A stretch of 64,000 nucleotides of DNA from Streptomyces acidiscabies (GTDB lineage Bacteria; Actinomycetota; Actinomycetes; Streptomycetales; Streptomycetaceae), in the NCBI RefSeq assembly GCF_020010905.1, contig NZ_JAGJBY010000002.1, forward strand, positions 2,790,001 to 2,854,000, written 5' to 3'. The notes under the pieces were generated by a model. That model was not told the DNA's origin. It searched no databases and saw only the letters and a program-made list of their open reading frames with translations. Each line of letters starts with the position of its first letter. Within the stretch, counting starts at the first letter, position 1. Made by a program: the position numbers and the translations under genes. Below, piece after piece: positions 1-8,137 of the stretch.

Positions 1-371
1 GCGGACTCGTCCGCCATCAGCATGGCGAGGTACGGCCGGCCGACGCTGACGCGGTAGAACTCCATGACGAACCGCCGCACCACGTTCTCGTCGTCACTCC
101 CAGGGACGGGCGGCACCATGCCCTCGAGTTGGGCCCCGAGCGCAGCGTCCACCACGGCCCGCCAGTATGCCGCCTTGGAGCCGTAGCGGTCGTTGATGAA
201 GGTGGGGCCGACCCCGAGCCGACGGGCGAGCTCCCGCGCCGACGCGCGGTCGTATCCGAGCGTCGCGAAGGCCTCCAGGCCCCGCTGCAGGACGTCCCGC
301 TCGGTGGGCACCGCGGCGGAATCCGCCCTGGGGCGGCCCGGGCGTCGGGTGGTACTCGGCTGGTCTCCCAA
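1..371 (-). CDS. TetR-family regulator, 3' part outside the window
   Basis: The minus strand reads continuously from about 371 to the window edge without a stop. After an Arg/Pro-rich leader comes a TetR helix-turn-helix region (LGYDRASARELARRLGV, then FINDRYGSKAA). The ligand-binding domain is cut off by the window edge. An in-frame TGA lies just upstream, so the start is probably TTG at 371 or GTG at 311; neither is certain. The protein is clearly related to the TetR protein at 56753-57442 (shared GYD.ASARELARRLGV and FINDRYGSKAA). Its ligand and targets cannot be told from the fragment. Confidence 0.8.
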   Translation of the reverse strand, partial: MGDQPSTTRRPGRPRADSAAVPTERDVLQRGLEAFATLGYDRASARELARRLGVGPTFINDRYGSKAAYWRAVVDAALGAQLEGMVPPVPGSDDENVVRRFVMEFYRVSVGRPYLAMLMADES

Positions 372-726
372 GCATCCTCCTCAGTCGGCTGTACGGGCGC
401 GTGCCCGCCAGTCGCACCAGCGTAGCCGTCCCGATCTTCACGCTTGAGCACCGTCAATGGGCCAGCAACCTCCCCGGATCCGACACCGAGGTTCCCGCCT
501 GGACCGCGCTTGACACAGAGCGAGCAGGAGGTAATCCTACAGGTGTTGGATTTAATCCGGGTCGCTCACGGAGGGCCCGCACAGAGCCGCCCGCGCCGTC
601 GGGCGGAGCATCCATTTACCCACCACGCAGATTCCCATCAACCCGGCATCGCGACCCCGGATAGTACGAAACCGTTTCGTACGCAATGGGCTCGCGCCAG
701 TACAGGGAACGGCACAAGGAGCCATC
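372..726. other. Intergenic region upstream of the AttH-like gene
   Basis: No credible gene is seen in these 355 bases. The notable content is a 19-bp perfect palindrome listed separately and a TTGACA at 510-515 followed 16 bases later by TAATCC, a weak candidate promoter reading rightward. Confidence 0.4.
664..682. promoter_or_regulatory. Perfect 19-bp palindrome, TetR-type operator candidate
   Basis: GTACGAAAC-C-GTTTCGTAC has perfect 9-bp arms around one central base. It lies 45 bases before the start of the secreted protein gene at 727 and about 290 bases from the divergent TetR gene at the window start. Size and symmetry match TetR-family operators; assigning it to the neighbouring TetR protein is inference. 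Confidence 0.6.
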
Positions 727-1803
727 ATGCGTAAAACCACCGTCGGTGCGGCCGCTGTCGCATCCGCGCTCATCGCCTCGATCACCCTCGCCGCGGGAGG
801 GACAGCCACCGCGACGACCGCCGACTCGACCGCGGCGCACCCCATCGCCGCCCAGAAGGGGCTGTCCCAGACCAGCATCCCGACCCTCGTCGATCCTGCC
901 GCGGGCCTCACCTACGACCCCGACCAGCCCAACCAGTCATGGTACCTGACCGCGCACGTGACCGCGGGGGGCCACCGGTACGGCTTCCTGGTCCACTACC
1001 TCAACGCCAACTTCGGCACGCAGGGCAGCGCCATCTCGAAGGTGTCGGTGATCAACGAGGAGACGGGCTGGTACACGAAGTCGGAGACCCCCCTCCCCCT
1101 CGGAACGGGTCTGTCCGACAAGCAGGGGGTGGACATCCACACCGACAACGTCACCTGGACCGGCGATGCCAAGGAGATGAAGCTGCGCGCCAAGGTCCCC
1201 GAGGGGACCATCGACGTCACGCTGCGCCCTCGCGGAAACGTTCTCTACAACCTGGGGACGGGATACTTCCCCATGTTCGGTGACGCGAAATACTCGAACT
1301 ACGAGTACGCCCTGCCCACGGTGGACACCTCCGGGACACTGACCCTCAACGGCCGCGCCGAGAAGGTCCGCGGGCAGTCCTGGCTGGACCGCCAGTGGGG
1401 ACCTCTGCCGGATCTCACCACGGGTCGCGCCTCCTGGTCCTGGATGAACCTCAACCTGTCCAACGGCGACAAGGTCAGCGTCTGGAACCAGCAGTACGAC
1501 GGCAAGAAGAACAACTTCGCGACCATCCTGAAGCCCGACGGCACCCAGACCCTCACCGAGGCGACCCTCACGCCCGACGAATCCACCCGCTGGACCAGTC
1601 CGGCCAGCGGCAAGAGCTACCCCACGCGCTGGAAGGTCACCATCCCCGGCGAGCACGCCAAGCTGAACGTCGAGGTCTACGCCGAGGATCAGGAACTGCT
1701 GGTCCCGGGCCCCGGCTATGAAGGCAGCGCCAAGGTCACCGGCACCTACGACCACCGCCCGGTCACCGGCACCACGTACGTCGAAATCACCAGCGGCAAG
1801 TAG
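727..1803 (+). CDS. Secreted AttH/CrtC-like lipocalin-fold protein
   Basis: The 358-residue product begins with an Ala-rich signal peptide (about residues 1-30) and is probably secreted. The body resembles the AttH / carotenoid 1,2-hydratase (CrtC) lipocalin-like family, including SWLDRQWGP near residues 218-226, a hallmark segment. Family members act on hydrophobic small molecules, but many actinobacterial ones have no known substrate, so no reaction is assigned. The ATG at 727 follows AAGGAG at good spacing. The gene is monocistronic, preceded by the palindrome at 664-682 and closed by a strong terminator at 1817-1858. Confidence 0.75.
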   Translation: MRKTTVGAAAVASALIASITLAAGGTATATTADSTAAHPIAAQKGLSQTSIPTLVDPAAGLTYDPDQPNQSWYLTAHVTAGGHRYGFLVHYLNANFGTQGSAISKVSVINEETGWYTKSETPLPLGTGLSDKQGVDIHTDNVTWTGDAKEMKLRAKVPEGTIDVTLRPRGNVLYNLGTGYFPMFGDAKYSNYEYALPTVDTSGTLTLNGRAEKVRGQSWLDRQWGPLPDLTTGRASWSWMNLNLSNGDKVSVWNQQYDGKKNNFATILKPDGTQTLTEATLTPDESTRWTSPASGKSYPTRWKVTIPGEHAKLNVEVYAEDQELLVPGPGYEGSAKVTGTYDHRPVTGTTYVEITSGK

Positions 1804-1816
1804 CGCCGACTCGTCG

Positions 1817-1858
1817 ATGGCCTCGGCGCCGCCCTTGCAGGGGAGGCGCCGAGGCCAT
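1817..1858. terminator. Strong hairpin between convergent genes
   Basis: ATGGCCTCGGCGCC (1817-1830) pairs perfectly with GGCGCCGAGGCCAT (1845-1858) across a 14-base loop. It lies between the ends of the AttH-like gene and pcaJ and can serve both directions. Confidence 0.8.
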
Positions 1859-1886
1859 AGGCAGGTACCCGGCTACGCGGAAAACG

Positions 1887-2534
1887 CTAAGGCAGCGTGA
1901 TGCCGAGTCGCTCGGCGAGTTCGACGGCGCTGACGCCGTACGTCTCGCGGATCCGTACACCCTCGGGGCCGACGTCGAAGACGCCGTGGTCCGTGTAGAC
2001 GCGGCTGACGCAGCCGACGCCGGTGAGCGGGTAGGTGCACCGCGGCACGAGCTTGGGCTCACCGGTGCGGGTGAAGAGCGTCATCATCACGTAGACGTCC
2101 TTGGCGCCGATGGCGAGGTCCATGGCGCCCCCGACGGCCGGGATGTCCTCGGGCCTGCCGGTGGTCCAGTTGGCGAGATCGCCGTCGAAGGCCACCTGGT
2201 AGGCGCCGAGGACGCAGACGTCGAGGTGTCCGCCGCGCATCATGGCGAAGGAGTCGGCGTGGTGGAAGTAGGCCGCTCCCGGCAGCTCGGTCACCGGGAC
2301 CTTGCCGGCGTTGGTCAGGTCGGGGTCGACCGCGTCGCCCTCGGCCTTCGGGCCCATGTTGAGCATGCCGTTCTCGGTGTGCAGCACCACCCCGGAGCCG
2401 TCTGGCAGATGGTCGGCGATCTTGGTGGGCTGCCCGATGCCGAGGTTGACGAAGGAGCCGGCCGGGATGTCGCGTGCGATCACGGCGGCCAGTTCGTCCA
2501 TCGACAGACGATGATCGGTGGGTGTGGTGGTCAT
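1887..2534 (-). CDS. pcaJ: 3-oxoadipate CoA-transferase subunit B
   Basis: The 215-residue protein is a full-length beta subunit of the class I (SCOT-type) CoA-transferases. It has the LGIGQPTKI segment and the ENG active-site motif at residues 54-56, whose Glu forms the CoA thioester in this family. With PcaI it would transfer CoA from succinyl-CoA to 3-oxoadipate, the penultimate step of the beta-ketoadipate pathway. The ATG at 2534 overlaps the pcaI stop by four bases (ATGA), which implies translational coupling. Acetoacetate CoA-transferase is the alternative, but the adjacent PcaF-type thiolase and the hydroxyquinol pathway nearby favour 3-oxoadipate. Confidence 0.88.
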   Translation of the reverse strand: MTTTPTDHRLSMDELAAVIARDIPAGSFVNLGIGQPTKIADHLPDGSGVVLHTENGMLNMGPKAEGDAVDPDLTNAGKVPVTELPGAAYFHHADSFAMMRGGHLDVCVLGAYQVAFDGDLANWTTGRPEDIPAVGGAMDLAIGAKDVYVMMTLFTRTGEPKLVPRCTYPLTGVGCVSRVYTDHGVFDVGPEGVRIRETYGVSAVELAERLGITLP

Positions 2535-3226
2535 CGCGCCCCTTGGACCGTGTAGTGACGGGCCTCGACCTGGACGATCCGGTCGACGTAGATGGACGGG
2601 GTGACGACGGCCTCGGGGTCGAGCTTGCCCGGCTCGACGACCTGGTCGACCTGGACGATGGTCGTCGTCGCGGCCGTGGCCATGACCGGTCCGAAGTTGC
2701 GGGCGGTCTTCCGGTAGACGAGGTTGCCCAGCGTGTCGGCGACGTGCGCGCCGATCAGCGCGTAGTCGCCCTTGATGGGGCATTCCAGCAGGTACTTCCG
2801 GCCGTCGATCTCACGCTCTTCCTTGCCCTCGGCGAGCGGTGTGCCGACCGCGGTCGGGCAGTAGAAGGCGCCGATCCCGGCACCGGCCGCGCGCATCCGC
2901 TCGGCGAGGTTGCCCTGCGGCACCACCTCCAACTCGATCCTCCCCTCGCGGTAGAGGCCGTCGAAGACCCACGAGTCGGCCTGGCGCGGGAAGGAGCACA
3001 ACACCTTGCGCACCCGCCCCGCGGCGAGCAGCGCGGCCAGCCCGACATCGCCGTTGCCCGCGTTGTTGGACACGATCGTCAGGTCCTTCGCGCCCTGCCG
3101 GATGAGCGCGTCGATCAGATCGAACGGCATCCCGGCCAGCCCGAAGCCGCCGACCAGAACGGTCGCCCCGTCCTCGATGCCCGCGACCGCCGCGTCAGCG
3201 CTCTGGACGATCTCCGCCCTGCTCAT
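2531..3226 (-). CDS. pcaI: 3-oxoadipate CoA-transferase subunit A
   Basis: This 231-residue protein is the alpha subunit of the same CoA-transferase, with the glycine loop GGFGLAGMP (residues 26-34) and the SNNAG segment typical of the family. The reading frame is open further upstream, but the first methionine that fits the family is at 3226, where the ATG overlaps the stop of the thiolase gene by four bases. The order thiolase, subunit A, subunit B is one tightly coupled transcription unit read leftward. It is expected to be cytoplasmic and to act as a hetero-oligomer with PcaJ. Confidence 0.88.
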   Translation of the reverse strand: MSRAEIVQSADAAVAGIEDGATVLVGGFGLAGMPFDLIDALIRQGAKDLTIVSNNAGNGDVGLAALLAAGRVRKVLCSFPRQADSWVFDGLYREGRIELEVVPQGNLAERMRAAGAGIGAFYCPTAVGTPLAEGKEEREIDGRKYLLECPIKGDYALIGAHVADTLGNLVYRKTARNFGPVMATAATTTIVQVDQVVEPGKLDPEAVVTPSIYVDRIVQVEARHYTVQGAR

Positions 3227-4428
3227 CGGTCCGACCCCGTGACGTCGCAGCTCTCCAGGACGACGGCCAGCCCCTGGCCGACCCCGATGCAGATCGCGGC
3301 GACGCCGTAGCGCTGCCCCGTCTCGCGCAGCACCTTGGCCAGCGTGGCGAGGACGCGGCCGCCTGAGGCGCCCAGCGGGTGCCCGATCGCGATGGCGCCG
3401 CCCTTCTGGTTGACGATGCCCGGGTCCACCTTCCACGCGTCGACACAGGCGAGTGACTGGACGGCGAAGGCCTCATTGAGTTCGACCGCGCCCACCTGGT
3501 CCCAGCCGATCCCGGCCCGGGCCAGCGCACGGTTCGCGGCCTCGACCGGGGCGTAGCCGAAGGCCTGCGGCTCCAGCGCCATCACCCCGCGGCCCGCGAT
3601 ACGGGCGATCGGTTCGGACCCGATCGCGGACGCGGCCTTCTCGCTGCCCAACAGCACCGCGGAGGCGCCGTCGTTGAGCGGGCTGGCGTTGCCCGCGGTG
3701 ATGGTGCCGCCCTGCTCCGCCGTACGGAAGACCGGCTTGAGCCCCGCCAGCACCTCGGGTGTGGATCCGGGCCGGATGCCCTCGTCGCGGGCCAGGTCGA
3801 CACCCTCGACCGGTACCACCAGGTCGTCGTAGAAGCCCGACTCCCAGGCGGCGTGGGCGAGTTGGTGGGAACGGGCGGCGAACTCGTCCTGCCGCTCGCG
3901 GGAGATCCCGAAGCGGTCCTGGAGCTGCTCGTTGGACTCGCCGAGGCTTACCGTCCACTCCTTCGGCATCCGTGGGTTGACCAGCCGCCAGCCGAGGGTG
4001 GTGGAGACGGCCGTGACGTCCCCGGCCGGGAAGGGCTTCGCCGACTTCGGCAGCACCCACGGCGCACGCGTCATCGACTCGACGCCGCCGGTGAGCACCA
4101 CCTCGGCGTCCCCGGACTCGATGATGCGGCTGGCCGTCATCGCCGCGTCGAGGCTCGATCCGCACAGCCGGTTGATGGTGGTGCCGGGGACGCTCACCGG
4201 GAGGCCGGCCAGGAGTGCGACCAAGCGGCCGACGTTGCGGTTCTCCTCACCGGCGCCGTTGGCGTTGCCCCACACCACGTCGTCGATGGCGGCGGGGTCG
4301 AAGCGGGGCACCCGGGCGAGCGTCGAGGCGATCGCGGCAGCGGCGAGGTCGTCGGGGCGGACGCCTGCCAAGGCGCCGTTGAAGCGGCCGAACGGCGTCC
4401 GGGTCGCGGCGTACAGGAAAGCACTCAT
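3223..4428 (-). CDS. pcaF: 3-oxoadipyl-CoA thiolase
   Basis: The 401-residue protein is a thiolase with the nucleophilic Cys89 in NRLCGSSLDA, the GGAIAIGHPLGASG histidine motif and the C-terminal CIGVGQG motif. Length and motifs fit the PcaF/acetyl-CoA acetyltransferase family. In this context it would cleave 3-oxoadipyl-CoA to succinyl-CoA and acetyl-CoA. The ATG at 4428 was chosen because MSAFLYAATRTPFGRF is the usual thiolase N-terminus; the longer open frame upstream runs through the divergent promoter. It is the first gene of the pcaFIJ operon and is divergent from a LysR gene. Confidence 0.88.
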   Translation of the reverse strand: MSAFLYAATRTPFGRFNGALAGVRPDDLAAAAIASTLARVPRFDPAAIDDVVWGNANGAGEENRNVGRLVALLAGLPVSVPGTTINRLCGSSLDAAMTASRIIESGDAEVVLTGGVESMTRAPWVLPKSAKPFPAGDVTAVSTTLGWRLVNPRMPKEWTVSLGESNEQLQDRFGISRERQDEFAARSHQLAHAAWESGFYDDLVVPVEGVDLARDEGIRPGSTPEVLAGLKPVFRTAEQGGTITAGNASPLNDGASAVLLGSEKAASAIGSEPIARIAGRGVMALEPQAFGYAPVEAANRALARAGIGWDQVGAVELNEAFAVQSLACVDAWKVDPGIVNQKGGAIAIGHPLGASGGRVLATLAKVLRETGQRYGVAAICIGVGQGLAVVLESCDVTGSDR

Positions 4429-4469
4429 GGCAACGACGCTAGCCACGGGCCGCGATATTCTGAAGTACG

Positions 4470-4491
4470 CATATCCGAGCCGATTGATATG
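4470..4491. promoter_or_regulatory. LysR-type operator candidate between pcaF and lysR
   Basis: CATATC (4470-4475) and GATATG (4486-4491) are inverted arms ten bases apart in the 71-base gap between divergent genes. A related GATAT/ATATC pair overlaps to the left (from 4454). Position and AT-rich dyad structure match LysR binding sites (T-N11-A type). Confidence 0.6.
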
Positions 4492-4499
4492 GACGACAT

Positions 4500-5381
4500 A
4501 TGGATCTCCGCCATCTCCGGTACTTCGTGGCGGTGGCCGAGGAGCGGCACTTCGGTCGTGCGGCCGAGCGGCTTCACATGGCCCAGCCTCCGCTCTCCCA
4601 GCAGATCCGGCAGCTGGAGGCGGAGCTCGGCGTCGAGTTGCTGCACCGCACGACACGGCGCGTGGATCTGACCGAGGCCGGCCGGGCCTACCTGGAGCGG
4701 GCGCGCGGGGTCCTCGCCGACGTCGACGAGGCCGGCCATCACGCACGGCTCGTCGCCGCCGGCTCGGTCGGGCACCTCGCGATCGGGTGCGTGGGCTCGG
4801 CGACGTACAGCCTGCTGCCCGCGCTCTCACGCCGGCTCACGGCGGAACTGCCCGGCGTCGACTTCTCCTTCCGCGGCGAGATGCTCGCACCCGACCAGGT
4901 CGAGGCGTTGCGCACCGGCGCGATCGACGTCGCGCTGCTCAGACCACCGGCGGCCGACCTGTCCCTCACGGTCCACACCCTGCGGCGGGACCGGCTCGTC
5001 GTAGCCGTTCCGGTCGAGCATCCCCTCGCGCGCCGGAAGAGGCTCCGCGTCGCGGACCTCGCCGGTGAAGACCTGATCGTGCACTCGGCCGACCGCCGGT
5101 CGGTGATGTACGACGTCGTACTGGGCCTTATGCGCGACGCGGGCGTGGAGCCGCACATCCGCCACGAGGTCGGCGAAACGTCGACGCTGGTCACGCTCGT
5201 GGCCGGCGGCCTCGGCGTCGCAGTCGTGCCGGAGCCAGTGATCGCGCTCGCGCTCGACGGCGTCGTCTACCGGCCGCTGACCGGGGCCGACGCACGCGTG
5301 GAACTGGCCGTCGCCCACCGAGCCGACCGCACCGAGCCGCACCTGGCGCGCACTGTGGGGATCATCCGGGCGGCGATCTGA
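4500..5381 (+). CDS. LysR-family regulator divergent from pcaFIJ
   Basis: The 293-residue protein has the LysR winged helix-turn-helix at residues 1-60 (DLRHLRYFVAVAEERHFGRA, then QPPLSQQIRQLE) and a periplasmic-binding-protein-like effector domain after that. Length is normal for the family. The ATG at 4500 gives the canonical LysR N-terminus, although the Shine-Dalgarno site is weak. The divergent arrangement with pcaFIJ and the dyad in the gap suggest control of those genes, as CatR/PcaQ-type LysR proteins do, with an aromatic ring-cleavage product as the likely effector (inference). Confidence 0.85.
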   Translation: MDLRHLRYFVAVAEERHFGRAAERLHMAQPPLSQQIRQLEAELGVELLHRTTRRVDLTEAGRAYLERARGVLADVDEAGHHARLVAAGSVGHLAIGCVGSATYSLLPALSRRLTAELPGVDFSFRGEMLAPDQVEALRTGAIDVALLRPPAADLSLTVHTLRRDRLVVAVPVEHPLARRKRLRVADLAGEDLIVHSADRRSVMYDVVLGLMRDAGVEPHIRHEVGETSTLVTLVAGGLGVAVVPEPVIALALDGVVYRPLTGADARVELAVAHRADRTEPHLARTVGIIRAAI

Positions 5382-5430
5382 GAGACGGGGACCGTGACCC
5401 CTCCTCGTGCGCGGCCTACCAGGAAACGGC

Positions 5431-5853
5431 CTACGCGACGATCTTCGCCACGGAGTCACGAGCCTGGTTCGCGATCCGGTCGTCCGTGGTGTCGTCCGCC
5501 CCGCCCACTCCGATGGCGCCGATGACCTCCCCGTCGGCCGTCACGATCGGCACGCCGCCGGCGACCGGCAGAAGGTTGGCGTCGACCAGGTGGGGAGGCG
5601 CCACCCGCATCTGCGGGGACGCGGCGAAGGCCGCGAACTTGGCGGTCGGGACACCGCTCACTGCCGAGGTGTACGCCTTGCGTCGCGCGGTCTCCACTCC
5701 GAGCAGGCCGACGCCGTCGTCACTGAGCAGAACCTTGGTGACACCGCTTCGGTTGACCACGACAGCGCACACCTTGTGCCCCTCGGCCCTGCCTGCTTCC
5801 AGAGCGGCGAGTGCGGCGCCATGGGCGATCTCGTAGCTGAGCGGCTCTCGCAT
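5431..5853 (-). CDS. GlcG/HbpS-like heme-binding family protein
   Basis: The 140-residue product matches the GlcG/HbpS family (PF03928): an N-terminal helix, then VNRSG, the LLPVAGGVPIV segment and the terminal GAIGVGGA. Such small proteins are often encoded beside aromatic or diol oxidation genes; Streptomyces HbpS binds heme and senses redox stress. The ATG at 5853 follows GGAAGGA; the longer frame upstream has no ribosome site and lacks family similarity. No signal peptide is evident with this start. A copy of the GAATG-N14-CATTC operator lies about 80 bases upstream, so it is probably under the adjacent TetR regulator. Confidence 0.78.
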   Translation of the reverse strand: MREPLSYEIAHGAALAALEAGRAEGHKVCAVVVNRSGVTKVLLSDDGVGLLGVETARRKAYTSAVSGVPTAKFAAFAASPQMRVAPPHLVDANLLPVAGGVPIVTADGEVIGAIGVGGADDTTDDRIANQARDSVAKIVA

Positions 5854-5932
5854 GGGCGGTTCCTTCCCTGGCGGCCGCATGGTCGAGCGGCCGTCTTCCG
5901 TGGCGGAAGCCCAGTATGTCGCCGCCGACCTC

Positions 5933-5960
5933 GAATGTGAAGTGGTACTCGCATTCACAT
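5933..5960. promoter_or_regulatory. TetR operator copy 1 (GAATG-N14-CATTC)
   Basis: GAATG (5933-5937) and CATTC (5952-5956) are separated by 14 bases. An overlapping perfect dyad, ATGTGAA (5935-5941) and TTCACAT (5954-5960), shares the site. The same GAATG-N14-CATTC spacing recurs at 6707-6730 on the other side of the tetR gene. Confidence 0.65.
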
Positions 5961-5971
5961 CATGTCGCAAC

Positions 5972-6613
5972 TCACCGCACCGGCATGCCGAGCAGGTACA
6001 AGCAGGCGACGTTCACCAGTTCGTCTGTGAGCTGACGCCACGTCAGTGGCCGGTCGGACTCGAAGAGATCGCCGTACAGCACACGGTTCTGGCAGGTCCC
6101 GTAGATCAGGCGGTAGACGACGTCCAGGCGCCGTTCCGGTTCCGGCGCGTCGATCATCGGCAAGATCGGCTCCAGGAAGCGACGGAAGACGCGGTCGGCG
6201 TCGATGGCGGCCTCCGAGCCGACCCGGGCCACCGCGGGGTCGGTCGCACCTGCGGCCAGGAAGACGCGCATCAGCCGCTCGTGCGCCTGGTAGGTCTCGG
6301 TAAGGCCGGTTACCGCCGAGGTGACCAGCGCGGTCGGGTCCGTGCTCAGCGGGGCGAAGCGGCGGATGATGTCGGCGCGGAACTCCTCGATCATGTCGTG
6401 CTGCAGCGCCGCGATCAGGCGGTCCTTGTCACCGAACCGCCGGTAGACGCTGCCCACCGAGACGCCCGCCCGGGAGGCGACGGCCGCGACGGTGAGCGCC
6501 TCGGTACCGCCCTGTTCGAGGAGGGCCGTACCCGCCTCCAGGATCCGCTGCTGGGTCAGCCGACTGCGGGCCTGCTGCGCCGGTGGCAGATCGAGTGACG
6601 GTTCGGTACTCAC
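5972..6613 (-). CDS. TetR-family regulator of the Rieske oxygenase locus
   Basis: This 213-residue protein has a typical TetR helix-turn-helix (RILEAGTALLEQGG, ASRAGVSVGSVYRRFGDKD, residues about 20-65) and a helical ligand domain with normal length. It sits between the HbpS-like gene (same strand, downstream) and the divergent Rieske oxygenase gene. Matching operators at 5933-5960 and 6707-6730 flank it, so autoregulation and repression of both neighbours is a reasonable inference. The ligand is probably the oxygenase substrate or a product; nothing in the sequence identifies it. Confidence 0.85.
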   Translation of the reverse strand: MSTEPSLDLPPAQQARSRLTQQRILEAGTALLEQGGTEALTVAAVASRAGVSVGSVYRRFGDKDRLIAALQHDMIEEFRADIIRRFAPLSTDPTALVTSAVTGLTETYQAHERLMRVFLAAGATDPAVARVGSEAAIDADRVFRRFLEPILPMIDAPEPERRLDVVYRLIYGTCQNRVLYGDLFESDRPLTWRQLTDELVNVACLYLLGMPVR

Positions 6614-6706
6614 CGTCCCAGCCTATACACGGTCGGCATCCACCCCGGCGGCATACCTCCCGGCCCACTCGCGAACACGGCTCTTGACGTCCACGAGACG
6701 TAATGC

Positions 6707-6730
6707 GAATGTGAATCCACAATCCCATTC
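6707..6730. promoter_or_regulatory. TetR operator copy 2 (GAATG-N14-CATTC)
   Basis: GAATG (6707-6711) and CATTC (6726-6730) are 14 bases apart, exactly as in the copy at 5933; the ten bases CGAATGTGAA are identical in both. It lies in the divergent promoter region between tetR and the Rieske oxygenase gene. Confidence 0.68.
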
Positions 6731-6823
6731 GAGGACCGCACACCACGGTGCCCTCGCAGGTGATCCGCCATACCTCTGCACGCGCTACGCGTTGTGCGCC
6801 CGAGCCGCACGGGAGTCAGCACG

Positions 6824-8128
6824 ATGACCACCACTTCAGAGATCGACACCGGCACGGCCTACGGCCGCCCGAAGCCCTCGTACAACGCCCGCCTGCGCGA
6901 GGTCGGGCCCGGTACGCCCATGGGCGAGGCACTGCGCCGCTACTGGCACCCCGTCGCCAGCTCGGAGACGCTCGTCGCCGGCGCCCTGCCGCAGAAGACC
7001 CGCGTCCTGGGCGAGGACCTGGTCGTCTTCCGGGACGGGCAGGGCAACCCGGGCGTCGTGATCGAGCGCTGCACGCACCGTGGCGCCAGCCTCTTCTACG
7101 GCCGCGTCGAGGACGACGGCATCCGCTGCTGTTACCACGGCTGGAAGTTCGACGTCCAGGGCCGCTGTATCGAGCAGGCCTGCGAGCCGGCCCTCGGTCG
7201 CCGACGCGACGCCGCCCGTCAGCCCTGGTACCCCGTCGCGGAGCGCTACGGCCTGGTCTTCGTCTACATGGGCCCGCCCGAGCTCAAGCCGGAACTCCCG
7301 CGCTACGACGCGCTGGAGAACCTCGCCGAGGACGAGAGGTACTTCGCGAGCTGGCCCGTCCCGCACGCAGCGGTCCTGGGTATGCCGGCGGACTTCAGCT
7401 GGCTCAACATCTACGAGAACTCCGCCGACCCGACCCACGTCACCTGGCTGCACTCCACGCACAGCGGCTACCAGATGCTGGGCACCGGCACCTTCGGCTA
7501 CCCCGAGAACTTCTTCGACCCGGCCACCATCACGGACCGCCTGACGTACGAGCGCACCGACCACGGCGTCAAGTACACCCAGCGGTTCGAGATGGAGGGT
7601 GAGGACGGAGAGGTCACCGAGTACGGCTTCGCGGTCGAGCAGCATCTGCCCAATGTCTTCGGCCTGCCGGACTACGTGAAGGTGATCCCGGACGGACGCC
7701 CCGACCAGCTGCTGTGGGTCGTGCCCTCGGACGACACCAGCCACCGGCTCTTCTTCTCCATCCGTACGAACGACCCCGAGCGCATGGTCCACTTCGTCAT
7801 CGGCATCACACAGAACGGCAAGCAGAACCACGAGCTGACCGACGAGGAGCGCCAGAGGTTCCCCGGTGACACGGAGGCGCAGGGCTCTCAGGGAGCGATC
7901 ACCCTGGACTCCGTGGAGACCCTGGCCACCGGGGACCGCGGTGTCGTCATGCTGCGTCGGATGCTGCTGACGATGGCTGACGACGTAGAGGCCGGACGGG
8001 ACCCGATCAACATCATCCGGGACGCGTCCGAGGTCCACCACACCCAGTCCGGCCTGTTCACCATCGGCAAACCCCCGGCGGACGACGCCGATGTCAACGC
8101 CGACGCCGACGCCGCGGCTGGAATCTGA
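6824..8128 (+). CDS. Rieske non-heme iron oxygenase, phthalate dioxygenase type
   Basis: The 434-residue oxygenase has a Rieske [2Fe-2S] site (C83-x-H85 and C102-x-x-H105 in RCCYHGW). The mononuclear iron motif ENSADPTHVTWLH (residues 198-210) supplies H205 and H210 and the bridging D202. Family size and the single alpha subunit fit the phthalate 4,5-dioxygenase / vanillate O-demethylase group, enzymes that hydroxylate or O-demethylate aromatic acids. The ATG at 6824 follows GGGAG; a 10-residue longer form is possible. The partner reductase starts 9 bases downstream. The exact substrate cannot be read from sequence. Confidence 0.88.
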   Translation: MTTTSEIDTGTAYGRPKPSYNARLREVGPGTPMGEALRRYWHPVASSETLVAGALPQKTRVLGEDLVVFRDGQGNPGVVIERCTHRGASLFYGRVEDDGIRCCYHGWKFDVQGRCIEQACEPALGRRRDAARQPWYPVAERYGLVFVYMGPPELKPELPRYDALENLAEDERYFASWPVPHAAVLGMPADFSWLNIYENSADPTHVTWLHSTHSGYQMLGTGTFGYPENFFDPATITDRLTYERTDHGVKYTQRFEMEGEDGEVTEYGFAVEQHLPNVFGLPDYVKVIPDGRPDQLLWVVPSDDTSHRLFFSIRTNDPERMVHFVIGITQNGKQNHELTDEERQRFPGDTEAQGSQGAITLDSVETLATGDRGVVMLRRMLLTMADDVEAGRDPINIIRDASEVHHTQSGLFTIGKPPADDADVNADADAAAGI

Positions 8129-8137
8129 GCGAGCACC

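Noticed and set aside
510..537. TTGACA-N16-TAATCC as a confident promoter
   Set aside because: Spacing is short and the second hexamer is poor; kept only as a weak note for the intergenic region.
1887..2783. Longer pcaJ start giving 298 residues
   Set aside because: The extra 83 residues are Arg/Gly/Pro-rich antisense-like sequence overlapping pcaI; the ATG at 2534 gives the normal family N-terminus and a four-base overlap.
5385..5425. Terminator between the LysR and HbpS-like genes
   Set aside because: Only a short GGG/CCC stem could be paired; not strong enough to annotate.
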